Assembly: GCA_017620475.1 (NCBI GenBank)
Contig: JAFZQI010000017.1
Coordinates: 17,274-81,273, forward strand
Reading direction: 5' to 3'
From: Clostridiales bacterium
Lineage (GTDB): Bacteria; Bacillota; Clostridia; Saccharofermentanales; Saccharofermentanaceae
DNA length: 64,000 nt
The position numbers were made by a program, and so were the translations under genes. The notes below the pieces were generated by a model, which was not told the DNA's origin, did no database searches, and was given only the letters and a program-made list of their open reading frames with translations. Every line of letters starts with the position of its first letter. Position 1 is the stretch's first letter. This document shows, in pieces, positions 43,071 through 52,263 of this stretch.

Positions 43071-44405
43071 ATGCAAGGTTTTTTCACCAAGAAAAGACTG
43101 ACGCCATTTCAGACGATCGTACTTGGATTCGCCGCCGTCATCTTAAGCGGAGCCTTGATCCTTATGCTCCCCATAAGCTCGGCATCCGGCAGGATCACCC
43201 CCTTCCACGAAGCCCTTTTCACTTCCACCTCATCCGTCTGCGTCACAGGACTGGTCGTCCACGACACCGGCTCCTACTGGTCCAACTTCGGCCAATCCGT
43301 CATCCTCCTTCTGATCCAGGTCGGCGGACTCGGCGTCATCACCGTCGCCGCTTCTTTCGCCATCCTATCCGGACGAAAGATCTCGCTTCTTCAGCGAAGC
43401 ACCATGCAGGAAGCCTTCTCCGCCCCGAAAGTTGGCGGAATCGTACGGCTCACCGGCTTCATCCTCAAATGCACTTTTACTATTGAGCTGATCGGCGCTC
43501 TTCTTATGATGCCCGTCTTCATCCGTGACAACGGCTCCTCCGGCATCTTCATGGCCTTCTTCCACTCCATCTCCGCCTTCTGTAACGCCGGATTCGACAT
43601 CATGGGCAGAACCGGCGCATCATTTTCCTCCCTCACCACCTATCGCAGTAACCCCCTGATCAACACGGTCATCATCCTGCTCATCATCATCGGCGGCCTC
43701 GGCTTTCTCACCTGGGAGGACATCTACACCAACCGTCACCATTTCAAACGCTACCGCATGCAGAGCAAAGTCATTTTCACCATGACGGGCATCCTCGTGA
43801 TTTTCCCCGCTCTGTTCTACTTCTTCTGCGACCTCACCGAACTTCCTACCGGTGAACGCATCGCGGCCTCACTGTTCCAGTCGGTCACTCCCAGAACGGC
43901 CGGCTTTAACACCTACGACCTCACCAAGTTAAGCGGCGTCGGCAAATCCCTCATGATCGTCCTGATGCTGATTGGTGGCGCTCCGGGCTCCACGGCCGGC
44001 GGTATGAAAACCACCACCATCGCGGTCCTTTTCTCCAATACCATCTCCGTATTCCGCCGCCAGGAAGAACCCCACCTCTTCGCCCGAAGGATCGACAACC
44101 AGGTCGTCCGCTACGCGTCCACGATCCTGATCATCTACGCCTTCCTCTTCACGATCGGCGGTCTCCTGATCTCGGCCATCGACGATCTCCCCATCGGTTC
44201 CTGCCTCTTCGAAACGGCCTCCGCCGTCGGCACCGTCGGCCTATCTCAGGGCATCACCCCCTCCCTCAGCACACCATCTCTCGTGATCCTCATGATCCTC
44301 ATGTTCCTCGGACGCGTCGGCGGCCTGACCCTCATCTTCGCCGCCATCTCCCGCAAGAACCCCACGGTCTCCAAGCTCCCCCAGGAGCGGATCACAGTCG
44401 GATAG
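43071..44405 (+). CDS. trkH: Potassium uptake protein TrkH/KtrB
   Basis: A 444-residue K+ transporter membrane subunit with four pore repeats. Visible selectivity-filter segments are TSSVCVTGLVV, SAFCNAGFDIMG, VTPRTAGFNTYD and ETASAVGTVGLSQG. The ATG at 43071 has AAAGGAAGG just upstream. It is followed by its NAD-binding regulator TrkA, a small membrane protein and a KdpDE-like two-component pair, so the set looks like one K+ homeostasis locus. Confidence 0.93.
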   Translation: MQGFFTKKRLTPFQTIVLGFAAVILSGALILMLPISSASGRITPFHEALFTSTSSVCVTGLVVHDTGSYWSNFGQSVILLLIQVGGLGVITVAASFAILSGRKISLLQRSTMQEAFSAPKVGGIVRLTGFILKCTFTIELIGALLMMPVFIRDNGSSGIFMAFFHSISAFCNAGFDIMGRTGASFSSLTTYRSNPLINTVIILLIIIGGLGFLTWEDIYTNRHHFKRYRMQSKVIFTMTGILVIFPALFYFFCDLTELPTGERIAASLFQSVTPRTAGFNTYDLTKLSGVGKSLMIVLMLIGGAPGSTAGGMKTTTIAVLFSNTISVFRRQEEPHLFARRIDNQVVRYASTILIIYAFLFTIGGLLISAIDDLPIGSCLFETASAVGTVGLSQGITPSLSTPSLVILMILMFLGRVGGLTLIFAAISRKNPTVSKLPQERITVG

Positions 44406-44486
44406 AAAAGAACTGTTTACCAGAAACGATATTGAGAAACACATTAAAAGAGTTAAAAAACGAGACATTGAAAAAGGAGTCATAAA

Positions 44487-45134
44487 ATGAAATCAGTATT
44501 ATTAATCGGTTTAGGAAGATTCGGCAAACATGTCGCCATGCAGCTTTCCGAGCTCGGCCACGAAGTCATGGCCATCGATAACAAAGAAGAAAGGATCAAC
44601 GAAGCTCTCCCGTTTGTCACCAACGCACAGATCGGCGACAGCACCAACCCGGATTTCATCCGAAGCCTCGGCGTATCCAACTTCGACCTTTGCATCGTCG
44701 CAATCGGCAACAACTTCCAAAGCTCCCTCGAGACCACTTCCCTCCTCAAGGAAATGGGCGCCACGAAGGTCATCTCCCGTGCCGAACGCGGCGTGCAGGA
44801 GAAATTCCTTCTTCGTAACGGTGCCGACGAAGTTGTTTATCCCGAAAAGCAAATGGCCAAATGGACTGCGATCCGGTATAGCGCGGATCACATTCTCGAC
44901 TACATCGAACTGGACAACGGCCACGCCATCTTCGAAGTCGAGGTCCCGAAGTCTTGGATCGGCGAGACAGTCGGTAACATCAACATCCGTAAGAAATTCA
45001 ACATCAACATCATGGCGCTGAAGCAAAACGGCAAGCTCAACCTCAACGTCACCTCCGAAACCATGCTCTCGAGTGCCGTGACACTCCTGGTACTCGGAGA
45101 GTATCACAATATCCAGAAGTGCTTCCACATCTGA
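44487..45134 (+). CDS. trkA: Trk system cytosolic regulator TrkA/KtrA
   Basis: A 215-residue RCK protein. The dinucleotide-binding motif is GLGRFGKHVAMQL (GxGxxG), with Asp after beta-2 in MAIDNKEERI. The C-terminal half is a TrkA-C domain (SWIGETVGNINIRKKFNINI). It binds NAD(H)/ATP and gates TrkH. AAAAAGGAG precedes the ATG. The 80-base gap after trkH has no terminator, so the two are likely cotranscribed. Confidence 0.93.
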   Translation: MKSVLLIGLGRFGKHVAMQLSELGHEVMAIDNKEERINEALPFVTNAQIGDSTNPDFIRSLGVSNFDLCIVAIGNNFQSSLETTSLLKEMGATKVISRAERGVQEKFLLRNGADEVVYPEKQMAKWTAIRYSADHILDYIELDNGHAIFEVEVPKSWIGETVGNINIRKKFNINIMALKQNGKLNLNVTSETMLSSAVTLLVLGEYHNIQKCFHI

Positions 45135-45144
45135 GGTGCCGCAC

Positions 45145-45411
45145 ATGCTTCTTCGAAACCTCGTCCTCGTTCTTATCATGCTGAGCCTTTTGCCTCTGGG
45201 CCTCTTCTTCATGAAGCGTCTGGATCGCTTCCTTTCGGCCGAAAACGAGACCAGGGAAAAGAAAAACTCTTCCTCTGTAAAGCCCAAACGCATCTACCTT
45301 TCCGGAAACGCCACTGACGAAGAGATCTTAAAGGAGATCCGCGCCTGCCGCAAAGAATATAAACACCTCTCCATCATCATCAGTGACGAGGAGGAAAAGA
45401 AAATATCATAA
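45145..45411 (+). CDS. Small single-pass membrane protein next to trkA
   Basis: About 88 residues. One membrane helix (LLRNLVLVLIMLSLLPLGLFF) at the start is followed by a charged cytoplasmic tail with KPKRIYLSGNATDEEILKEI. GAGGTG lies seven bases before the ATG at 45145; a GTG at 45136 touching the trkA stop is the alternative. No family was recognised. Its place between TrkA and the KdpD-like kinase suggests a K+ transport accessory role. Confidence 0.65.
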   Translation: MLLRNLVLVLIMLSLLPLGLFFMKRLDRFLSAENETREKKNSSSVKPKRIYLSGNATDEEILKEIRACRKEYKHLSIIISDEEEKKIS

Positions 45412-45538
45412 AAACCAGGAGCCCATTTCTTTCCAAGGCCGATATCTTGATCAGAAGGTTTCTTCCACTCATTATTTGAACGAAAGCCATTTCTTTCGGA
45501 AAATGTGTGGTTTAATATGAAGGAAAGGAGGCGATCGG

Positions 45539-47527
45539 ATGGCCGGTGTCAACACAAGAACCACGGAAAAAGAACGGGACCACGTTCTCGTTTGTATCTC
45601 CGCGTCTCCGTCCAATTCGTACATCATACGAACCGCAAGCCGCATGGCCAGTGCTTTTGGCGCGGAATTCACGGCCGTATATGTCCAGACTCCCCTATCC
45701 GAGAAAGATTCCGAAGAAGACAAGAACCGCCTTCAGGAAAACCTTCGCATCGCCAAAGAAGAGGGTGCGGACTGTGTAACGCTCTATGGCGAAGACGTCG
45801 CCTCCCAGATCGCCGAATTCTCCCGGGTCTCGGGCGTAACCAAGATCGTTCTCGGCCGAAGCATCGTCAGCCACCGGCATTTCTGGAACAAGCCGCCGCT
45901 TACCGAGCAGCTGATCGAGATGATCCCTTCCGCAGATATCCACATCATCCCGGACACACGAAGCGAGGATAAAAGGAAGCGCCTTCTGCGTTTCTCCCTT
46001 AAACAGTTCCTGGTCTACCCGAAGGACCTGCTGATCATGGTGCTGGTCATCGGCATGGCGACCCTGATCGGCCTTCTGTTCGGCGTTTACGGCATCGACG
46101 AATCCACCATCATGGCCATCTACGTTCTCGGTGTCCTCCTGATCGCCCTCTTTACCCGCGGCTACACGACCAGCATCATCAGTTCGTTTTTCAGCGTGCT
46201 GGCCTTTAACTTCTTTTTCACCGAGCCGAAAATGTCGCTGCACGCCTATGACTCCCGATACACGGTCGCTTTTACCATCATGCTGATCATCTCCATCGTC
46301 ACCGGTGCTCTCGCTGCGAAAATGAAGGACCACGCCAAAGAATCCGCGCGATCCGCCTACAAGACCAAAGTGCTTTTCGAAACGAACCAGCTCCTGCAGA
46401 AAGCAAAAGACGAGGAGGAGATCCTGAACTTCACGGCCACCCAGCTCATGAAGCTTCTCGACCGCGACATCGTGATCTACCCGAGTAAAGACGGCACCAT
46501 CGATAAGGGACTTCTTTATTCCCCGCATCCGGACCACTCCGACGACGCGCTCTTTTCTTCCTCGGAACGAGAGGCCGCGCAGTGGGTGTTTACGAATCAC
46601 CACCGCGCCGGCAAAATGACTGATCGCTTTTCGGATGCGCGTTGCTTATACTTATCGATCCGCATGCACACACATGTTTTCGGCGTCGTGGGTGTCGCCA
46701 TTCCCGACAAGCCGCTGGATTACTTTGAGAACAGTATCCTGCTTTCCATCGTCGGTGAATGCGCGTTGGCGCTGGAGAATCTTCGGAACGAGCATGAAAA
46801 GGAACAGACCGAGATCCGCGCCAAGAACGAGCAGCTCCGCGCAAATTTCCTTCGCACCTTCTCCCACGACCTTCGCACCCCGCTGACATCGATCTCCGGG
46901 AATGCCGGTAATCTTCTGACCAACTACGATAAGCTCGATCCGGATACCCTCCAGCAGATGTTTTCAGACATCTACGATGATTCCCAATGGCTCATCAGCC
47001 TGGTCGAAAATCTGCTTTCCGTCACGCGTATCGAGGACGGGCGCATGCACCTGAATCTGTCGACCCAGCTTCTCGAGGACGTGATCGAGGAAGCCGTCCG
47101 CTACATTAACCGCAGGAAAAAGGACCATGAGATCTCCGTGGAATACGAAGATGATATGCTTCTGGTCAAGATCGATGCCAAGCTGATCATCCAGGTCCTG
47201 GTCAACCTTTTGGACAACGCCATCAAGTACACCGATTCCGGCTCGAAGATCCGGATCACCGCGAAGAAACAGGGCAATTTCGTTCTGGTCAGCGTGGCCG
47301 ATAACGGCAAAGGCATCCCCGATGACATCAAGCCAAAGGTCTTCGACATGTTCTTCACGGGAAGCCGCTCCATCTCCGACAGCCGCAAAAGCCTCGGACT
47401 CGGGCTTTTCCTCTGTCGCTCGATCATCACCGCCCACGGCGGCGAGATCTCCGTATCCGACAACACCCCGCAAGGGTCCATCTTCTCTTTCACCATCCCA
47501 TCAGACGAGGTAACGATCAATGAATAA
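45539..47527 (+). CDS. KdpD-like sensor histidine kinase lacking the KdpD ATP-binding N-terminal domain
   Basis: A 662-residue kinase. It starts with a universal-stress (USP) domain (about 14-140) as in KdpD, but the usual preceding Walker-type KdpD sensor domain (about 200 residues) is missing. Four membrane helices (DUF4118, about 163-260) follow, then a GAF-like region and a HisKA-HATPase core. The phospho-His is H443 in FSHDLRTPLTS; the N box is VNLLDNAIKYT and the G1/G2 boxes are ADNGKGIPDD and SLGLGLFLCRSII. AAGGAGG precedes the ATG. It is linked to Trk genes, not kdpFABC. Confidence 0.92.
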   Translation: MAGVNTRTTEKERDHVLVCISASPSNSYIIRTASRMASAFGAEFTAVYVQTPLSEKDSEEDKNRLQENLRIAKEEGADCVTLYGEDVASQIAEFSRVSGVTKIVLGRSIVSHRHFWNKPPLTEQLIEMIPSADIHIIPDTRSEDKRKRLLRFSLKQFLVYPKDLLIMVLVIGMATLIGLLFGVYGIDESTIMAIYVLGVLLIALFTRGYTTSIISSFFSVLAFNFFFTEPKMSLHAYDSRYTVAFTIMLIISIVTGALAAKMKDHAKESARSAYKTKVLFETNQLLQKAKDEEEILNFTATQLMKLLDRDIVIYPSKDGTIDKGLLYSPHPDHSDDALFSSSEREAAQWVFTNHHRAGKMTDRFSDARCLYLSIRMHTHVFGVVGVAIPDKPLDYFENSILLSIVGECALALENLRNEHEKEQTEIRAKNEQLRANFLRTFSHDLRTPLTSISGNAGNLLTNYDKLDPDTLQQMFSDIYDDSQWLISLVENLLSVTRIEDGRMHLNLSTQLLEDVIEEAVRYINRRKKDHEISVEYEDDMLLVKIDAKLIIQVLVNLLDNAIKYTDSGSKIRITAKKQGNFVLVSVADNGKGIPDDIKPKVFDMFFTGSRSISDSRKSLGLGLFLCRSIITAHGGEISVSDNTPQGSIFSFTIPSDEVTINE

Positions 47528-47586
47528 ATTTCGAGCCGCACATCCAGCTGCCATACACGATTCATCCGCAAGCGAGGTAATGCTCT

Positions 47587-48291
47587 ATGAATAAGCTGAA
47601 TATTCTGGTCGTCGAGGACGACGCCCCCGTAAGAAACCTGATTACCACAACGCTCAAGGCCCACGATTATAAATATCTGACGGCCCCCAATGGCGAGAAC
47701 GCGATCATGCTGGCATCGACCAACAACCCGAACGTGATCCTCCTGGATCTCGGTCTTCCCGACATGGACGGCGTCGAGGTCATTAAAAAAGTGCGCACCT
47801 GGTCCAACATGCCGATCATCGTAATCTCCGCAAGGTCCGAAGACCAGGACAAGATCGAAGCCCTCGACAGCGGCGCCGATGACTACCTGACCAAGCCTTT
47901 TTCCGTCGAAGAGCTCCTGGCTCGCCTTCGCGTTGTAGCAAGACGTCTGGCCGCCCTTCAGAGCGACACGAACAATGCGAATTCCTCGCTCTTTACCAAC
48001 GGCAACCTTCGCATCGACTTCGCCGCCGGCTGTGCCTACCTCGGTGATGAGGAAATGCACTTGACCCCGATTGAGTATAAGCTTCTTTGCCTCATGGCTA
48101 AAAACGTCGGCAAAGTCCTGACGCACACCTACATCACAAGTCAGGTCTGGGGCAGCAGCTGGGATAACGACGTCGCCTCCCTCCGCGTCTTCATGGCCAC
48201 CTTGCGCAAAAAACTCGAATCTGCCCCGGATTCTCCCCAATACATCCAGACCCACGTCGGCGTCGGCTACCGCATGATGAAACAGGAGTGA
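47587..48291 (+). CDS. KdpE-like response regulator
   Basis: A 234-residue OmpR/KdpE-type regulator. The receiver has acidic residues VVEDDAP, phospho-Asp54 in VILLDLGLPDMDG and Lys in YLTKPFSVEELLARL. The C-terminal winged helix has LTPIEYKLLCLMAKNVGKVL and SLRVFMATLRKKLE. It is 60 bases after the kinase gene and is followed by a strong terminator. Likely targets are the Trk genes upstream, but this is inference. Confidence 0.93.
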   Translation: MNKLNILVVEDDAPVRNLITTTLKAHDYKYLTAPNGENAIMLASTNNPNVILLDLGLPDMDGVEVIKKVRTWSNMPIIVISARSEDQDKIEALDSGADDYLTKPFSVEELLARLRVVARRLAALQSDTNNANSSLFTNGNLRIDFAAGCAYLGDEEMHLTPIEYKLLCLMAKNVGKVLTHTYITSQVWGSSWDNDVASLRVFMATLRKKLESAPDSPQYIQTHVGVGYRMMKQE

Positions 48292-48325
48292 CCGGGCAAG
48301 AACCCGATCACTCCTTCATTTTTCT
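48285..48325 (+). terminator. Intrinsic terminator of the Trk/KdpDE locus
   Basis: GGAGTGACCGGG (48285-48296) and CCCGATCACTCC (48303-48314) form a 12 bp stem with one mismatch and a 6-base loop, then TTCATTTTTCT. The hairpin includes the end of the regulator gene. Confidence 0.85.
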
Positions 48326-48405
48326 CATATAGGTTTTTCACTCGAATCCGGCCGGGCCTTTTCGCGCCATATCGCCCGTAGACAAATTCGCTCCGGCCCG
48401 CGGGC

Positions 48406-48963
48406 TCAGTTCACAGTGATTTTCGAGAAATCCGGAATGATCTCCTTCCCCTTGATCTCGATCGGGAACTGCAAAAGCACCTTGCCCGAATCTTCATCCG
48501 TATTGCAAAGGACCATCGAATACTTGCCGTCATCGAGCCCCTCAACATCCTCGTCATAAAACTCGAATCTGTACTTCTCCGAAGCCTTCTTATCCATATT
48601 AGATGGGTAGACATAAAGGACGTCCACCTCATCCGCATCGACTTCCTTCTTATAATCCTTCCCGGCCGGCACAATGCCCATCCAGGCATCCTGCTGCAGT
48701 TCAAAATCCGGAATCACCGAGAAAACGATATATTCACCACTGACCCCGAACTCGGCATAGGTCTCCTCCTGAGCATCCCCGCCGCCTTCATCCTCGGTCT
48801 TATCCGCCTTCTCCTCATCCTTATCCTTGTCCTTGGAAACATCCTCTTTCTTATCCTTGTCTTTCGACTTCTTGGTGTCCTCACTCTTCTTCGAGCATCC
48901 GCCCACCGCCAAAATACAAGCCATCGCCACGATCGCCGCAGAAATCCTTCTAAACTTATGCAT
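48406..48963 (-). CDS. Lipoprotein with Lys/Asp-rich linker
   Basis: A 185-residue lipoprotein. Signal MHKFRRISAAIVAMACILAV with lipobox VGGC. Residues about 25-68 are a highly charged Lys/Asp/Glu linker. The rest forms a small beta-rich domain (EYIVFSVIPDFELQQDAWMG). No family was recognised. A 9 bp tandem repeat lies 33 bases upstream. Confidence 0.75.
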   Translation of the reverse strand: MHKFRRISAAIVAMACILAVGGCSKKSEDTKKSKDKDKKEDVSKDKDKDEEKADKTEDEGGGDAQEETYAEFGVSGEYIVFSVIPDFELQQDAWMGIVPAGKDYKKEVDADEVDVLYVYPSNMDKKASEKYRFEFYDEDVEGLDDGKYSMVLCNTDEDSGKVLLQFPIEIKGKEIIPDFSKITVN

Positions 48964-48995
48964 ATCCCATCCTCCTCAAAACAATCAATGCAATC

Positions 48996-49031
48996 AAATC
49001 ATTCAAATCATTCAAATCATTCAAATCATTC
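48996..49031. repeat. 9 bp tandem repeat AAATCATTC, four copies
   Basis: Four exact copies at 48996-49004, 49005-49013, 49014-49022 and 49023-49031. It lies just upstream of the lipoprotein start at 48963, within the likely promoter or leader. Such an array can gain or lose units. Confidence 0.75.
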
Positions 49032-49255
49032 GAAGACCGCCAAACAGCCTCTACCCGCAGTATATCACAAAAGCGCCGTGCCCTGTCATCCATATACGCA
49101 GATTCTTCATCCCCCCGAACAGCCGCAGCGTACCACGCCCCATTTCCATTGATCTATCACCAACCGAATCCGCGGGTAAGCCGATTTCTTTTCGAAAAGC
49201 ACCGGGCATCTGATAAGACGCTCGTTTTCGGCAATTTTATCAGTCAGAACAAAAG
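49032..49255. other. Non-coding gap with one AAAAGCAC motif
   Basis: 224 bp with no supported gene. TTTTCGAAAAGCAC at 49189-49202 is the longest-form copy of the iterated motif. The gap separates the lipoprotein gene from the serine hydrolase stop codon. Confidence 0.5.
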
Positions 49256-51325
49256 CTACTCCAGCCCCTCCGCCACGGTCACAAGCGCCTCATAGGACTT
49301 CCACCTCGGATACTCGTGATCCGTGATGCCATCGTTCTCAAGCTTTCTCTTCGTATCCGCCGCCATATCCGAAACCAGGCTCTTCCAGATCCCCGGATCC
49401 ACGGAAGCGTTATCAAGCCCGATCTCCAAGATCTCCGGCACAAACCCGTGCCACGCCGTCGTATACATACTGCCCGCGTACGTCCCCGCCTTCACCACAT
49501 GGCTGTGGATCTTGTTGGTCAAAATCACGATCACCATATCATTCGCAGGATCGATCACGGTCAGCGTCCCCGTAAATCCCTGATGCCCAAACGCCTTGGA
49601 ATCCGCCACCGACCCGAAATAGTAATCCCGAGCGTGATCGCCCTGACGCCACCAGCCCAGCGCATATCCCGGCGCATCCACATCCTGAAGCGACGTAAAA
49701 AGATCGATCACATCCTGCGAGAAAAACTTATGTCCGCCGTACCCGCCTGTCAGCATGATCGACGCCAGCACCGCCAGATCCTCCGCATTCGCGAAAAGCC
49801 CTGCGTGCCCGGACACTCCGGACATACAATAATACGCATTCGGATCGTGCACCTCACCCTGGATCGTATAATCACGGTACCCCGTATACGGAAGCACCCC
49901 ATCCTTATACTCGTGCTTCAGCTCCGTCGCCGCACAATCCTCCTTGGTAAAACCGTTCTGCATTGGATTATACGTAATATGCGTAAGCCCCAGTGGCTCC
50001 CAGAACGTCTCATTCAAAAAAACATCCAGTCTTTTTCCCGTAATCTCCTCTATACAAAAACAAAGGATCATGAAATCCAGATCGCTGTACAAAGTCTTCG
50101 TCCCCGGCTCATACATCACCGGCGTCTTAAAGATCATCTTCCTGGTATTCTCCCGCGCCGCCAGATCCGCCCCGGTCCCCACATAAAGAATATTACTTTT
50201 CGACGAAGCATAATCCTGCGTCGCATTGTCATAACGGTCATTGAAATACTGCGGTCCCGCCGGGAAACCGCCCTGATGCATCAGAAGATTCCGAATCGTC
50301 AGCTCCGACTTCATCTGCTTATTACTCTCCAAATCAATATAATCGTATCCCGTATAACGGATATCGATCGTATCCTCATAGAATTCATTTCCCAGGATAT
50401 CGCAGATCTTCGTATCAACATCCACTTTCCCCTGCGAAACCAGATACTGCAGCGCAAAATTCACGCTGTACATTTTCGTCACCGACGCAAGGTCATAAAG
50501 CGTATCATTCGTAACCGGCGTACTCTCCATCGGATTCCCCGCATCATCGTACGTCCGGATATTGCCCCAGCAATTCTCATACACCAGTTTCCCGTGCCGC
50601 ACGATCGCCACCTGCGCACTCGGATACCCGTGATCCACATCCGACTGGATAATACGGTCGATCAGATCGATCGCCTCCGCCGAGATCCCGACCTCCTCGA
50701 TCGTCCCCCGAACCAGCGACGGATACGGGATCCGCACCAGCACAGACCCTTTAGAAACATCACTGACCTGAAGGGAATTTTGTCCGTCACGCGAGATCCC
50801 CGAAAAATCAATAAGATATGTCCCGCCGTCTTTCATGCCGGAAGTATCGATCTTCTGATCATTGATATACACATTGAAATCGGCGGCGCCATCTTTCGGC
50901 GTCATATAGATCCGGCCCTGTCCGCTATAGGAATAAAACCCCAGCCGGTTGTTCGCCGCATAAAGCGACCGGTCCTGCCAGTCCGGGAAAGAAATATCGT
51001 ACTGCCACTCATATCCGTCCGGAAGCTCCGCCTCGCTGACGGACACCGACCCGGGAGATACCAAAGCTGCATCCCCGATCTGATCACTCGCCGGCGTCTT
51101 CGACCCGTTCGGATCCCCGGCCCCATTAACATCCCCGGACCCGTTAACATCTCCGGACCCATTGGGATCCACCGAGCCATCCGGCCTCGCCGTCCCGCCG
51201 TTTCCGGTCGCCTCCGCCATCGCATCCCCGGACGTGTCCTTCCCCGATTTCGAACAGGACAGAAGCGCCCCGCTCGAAAGCACCAGGCTCAAACACAAAA
51301 TCCAGGAAATGATTCTCTTCTTCAT
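49256..51325 (-). CDS. Lipoprotein serine hydrolase of the beta-lactamase/PBP class-C fold
   Basis: About 689 residues. Signal MKKRIISWILCLSLVLSSG with lipobox LLSC, then tandem DPNGSGDVNGSG-like units. A beta-sandwich-like region (about 105-205) precedes the catalytic domain. The nucleophile is in ASVTK (Ser281, Lys284), followed by Tyr in LYSDLDF and the GHQGFTG triad. This is the class C/esterase arrangement, not proof of beta-lactam hydrolysis. The ATG at 51325 is chosen since the signal starts there; an in-frame TTG at 51337 has GGTGAG nine bases upstream. It follows trxB by 22 bases. Confidence 0.88.
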   Translation of the reverse strand: MKKRIISWILCLSLVLSSGALLSCSKSGKDTSGDAMAEATGNGGTARPDGSVDPNGSGDVNGSGDVNGAGDPNGSKTPASDQIGDAALVSPGSVSVSEAELPDGYEWQYDISFPDWQDRSLYAANNRLGFYSYSGQGRIYMTPKDGAADFNVYINDQKIDTSGMKDGGTYLIDFSGISRDGQNSLQVSDVSKGSVLVRIPYPSLVRGTIEEVGISAEAIDLIDRIIQSDVDHGYPSAQVAIVRHGKLVYENCWGNIRTYDDAGNPMESTPVTNDTLYDLASVTKMYSVNFALQYLVSQGKVDVDTKICDILGNEFYEDTIDIRYTGYDYIDLESNKQMKSELTIRNLLMHQGGFPAGPQYFNDRYDNATQDYASSKSNILYVGTGADLAARENTRKMIFKTPVMYEPGTKTLYSDLDFMILCFCIEEITGKRLDVFLNETFWEPLGLTHITYNPMQNGFTKEDCAATELKHEYKDGVLPYTGYRDYTIQGEVHDPNAYYCMSGVSGHAGLFANAEDLAVLASIMLTGGYGGHKFFSQDVIDLFTSLQDVDAPGYALGWWRQGDHARDYYFGSVADSKAFGHQGFTGTLTVIDPANDMVIVILTNKIHSHVVKAGTYAGSMYTTAWHGFVPEILEIGLDNASVDPGIWKSLVSDMAADTKRKLENDGITDHEYPRWKSYEALVTVAEGLE

Positions 51326-51347
51326 CTCATCATACAAACCCGAGCGC

Positions 51348-52259
51348 TCACCGCTGATTCAGATAGTCGCACGCGTGGATCGCCGCATACGCCCCATCCG
51401 AACACGCCGTCGTCACCTGGCGCAGCGTCTTGCTGCAGCAGTCTCCCGCCACAAAAACACCGGGCGTCTTGGTATCGCACACATTCTCCGGCACGAAATA
51501 TCCGCGCCCGTCGATTTCCGCCAATTCGGCAAAAGCACTGTTTTCCGGTACTAATCCGATCGCAAGGAACACTCCGTCACAAACGGCGGTCTTCTGCTCC
51601 CCGTTCTCCTCATAAAGAACGCCCGTCAACTTGCCGCTTTCGTCCGTCACATACTGAAGCACTTTCGTCCCCACATGTGTCTCCACATTACCGCTTCCCA
51701 GAACCTGATCCTGCAGTTTCTGATCCGCCGTAAACATCGGAAGGTCCTGAAGGATGATCAGTTTCTTCACAATACCCACAAGAAGCGCGGACTCAACAAA
51801 AGCTGAGTTACCTCCGCCCACCATCACCACGGTCTTATCGCGATAGAAATCACCGTCACAGACTGCACAGAAACTGATGGCGCTGCCAATGAGATCCTCC
51901 TCACCCGGAAGCCCCAGCGTCCGGTGCGTGGTACCCGTCGAAAGGATCACGGTCTTACCTTCGTAAGCAGAACCGTCCTCCGTCTTCACAACAAAGAAAT
52001 CGTCCTTCTTCTCCACACCGACAACATTCTCGATCGTCGCCTCGGCCCCCTGGCCCATCGCCTGCTCGAGAAGCTTATCGCCGAACTCATCACCGCTGAT
52101 GGATTCAAAACCCGGGATATTCTCCACCTTCGGAGAATTCACGATCTGTCCGCCAAACACAGACTTCTCGATCACCAGGACGGTCTTCATATTTCTTCTT
52201 CCGTAAATAGCGGCGGTGAGACCCGCAGGTCCCCCGCCGACTACGATCATGTCATACAT
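51348..52259 (-). CDS. trxB: Thioredoxin reductase (NADPH)
   Basis: A 303-residue flavoprotein. FAD binding is at VVGGGPAGLTAAIYGRR, the redox disulfide is CAVC in ISFCAVCDGDFY, NADPH binding is at VMVGGGNSAFVES, and the C-terminal FAD motif is VFVAGDCCSKTLRQ. It reduces thioredoxin-like disulfides. It follows nrdD by 4 bases. Since that NrdD carries its own C-terminal redoxin domain, TrxB may feed electrons to it directly. Confidence 0.95.
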   Translation of the reverse strand: MYDMIVVGGGPAGLTAAIYGRRNMKTVLVIEKSVFGGQIVNSPKVENIPGFESISGDEFGDKLLEQAMGQGAEATIENVVGVEKKDDFFVVKTEDGSAYEGKTVILSTGTTHRTLGLPGEEDLIGSAISFCAVCDGDFYRDKTVVMVGGGNSAFVESALLVGIVKKLIILQDLPMFTADQKLQDQVLGSGNVETHVGTKVLQYVTDESGKLTGVLYEENGEQKTAVCDGVFLAIGLVPENSAFAELAEIDGRGYFVPENVCDTKTPGVFVAGDCCSKTLRQVTTACSDGAYAAIHACDYLNQR

Positions 52260-52263
52260 TCTC

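Noticed and set aside
48996..49031. Short tandem array considered as CRISPR
   Set aside because: Units are 9 bp with no spacers and no cas genes.
49316..51733. An 805-codon open frame on the plus strand
   Set aside because: It is antisense to the serine hydrolase and trxB, has Arg/His/Pro-rich composition and no domain. It arises from the codon pattern of the real genes.
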